Under the pieces are notes generated by a model. It was given only the letters and a program-made list of their open reading frames with translations. It had not been told where the DNA came from and did not search any database. DNA of 30,145 nt, from assembly GCA_900542355.1 (NCBI GenBank), contig UQNE01000022.1, forward strand, positions 1 through 30,145, read 5' to 3'. The DNA is from an uncultured Bacteroidales bacterium (lineage in GTDB: Bacteria; Bacteroidota; Bacteroidia; Bacteroidales; Paludibacteraceae). Of the stretch, positions 30,094 to 30,145 are shown piece after piece (within the stretch, counting starts at the first letter, position 1; each line of letters starts with the position of its first letter). Both the position numbers and the translations under genes were made by a program.

Positions 30094-30145
30094 GAGGCTG
30101 TCTAACAAGTATGTTAGGCAGTCTTTTTTGTAAGTCAAGTAGCAT
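30094..30145. mobile_element. Right outward-facing repeat end with terminator-like hairpin
   Basis: Reverse complement of 33-84 with one mismatch. Read left to right it forms GGCTGTCTAACA, loop AGTA, TGTTAGGCAGTC, then six T, a good rho-independent terminator for transcripts entering from the window. The window stops inside the repeat, so any transposase lies outside. Confidence 0.65.

Overview
The window is chromosomal DNA from a Bacteroidales bacterium. Three things point there. The gene order porG - uppS - bamA - (insert) - ompH - ompH is the one I know from Porphyromonas gingivalis. Several families are typical of the phylum: Wzi-type capsule barrel, PorE, DUF1015, bactofilin, and DUF362 fused to DUF1893. 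Promoters have the Bacteroidetes form, TTTG then about 19 nt then TAnnTTTG. I cannot name a genus. Two type IX secretion components (porE, porG) and a subtilase with a short sorting-tail-like C-terminus suggest a T9SS-bearing organism.

Layout. Positions 1-84 and 30094-30145 carry the same 52-nt sequence in opposite orientation, most likely ends of two copies of one insertion sequence pointing out of the window. Positions 85-2182 are a gene graveyard: a dnaE piece cut at the repeat edge, two terminators, then a promoter and secretion-like N-terminus joined to the C-terminal half of comM. An S8 protease follows (2232-3641), then a minus-strand structured RNA that may be the SRP RNA (about 3736-3833) and a RecD-like helicase. 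A minus-strand operon (small membrane protein, anchored OmpH/Skp-like protein, Wzi barrel; 8413 to 5729) diverges from bactofilin and DUF1015. Then porE, thyA, folA and tex run on the plus strand. From 26521 down to 16749 the minus strand holds porG, uppS, bamA, an A+T-rich lipoprotein gene, two ompH genes, a 46-aa gene, an MFS transporter, murF and a coiled-coil membrane protein. On the right are a DUF362-DUF1893 lipoprotein and a carboxymuconolactone decarboxylase-cupin gene split by one in-frame TAA.

Function. Most of the content concerns the cell envelope: outer-membrane protein chaperoning and insertion (OmpH, BamA), T9SS (PorE, PorG), lipid carrier and peptidoglycan precursors (UppS, MurF), capsule export (Wzi) and bactofilin scaffolding. 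A folate/thymidylate pair (thyA, folA) sits in the middle.

The most striking feature is in the gaps. Nearly every gap holds a short-period degenerate tandem array, with a period of its own (5, 7, 11, 22, about 18 or about 24 bp). The array usually starts at, or includes, the stop codon of the preceding gene. The commonest type is a 7-bp unit of the form AATGNNN, present at eight or more places in both orientations. No tRNA, rRNA or CRISPR array was seen.
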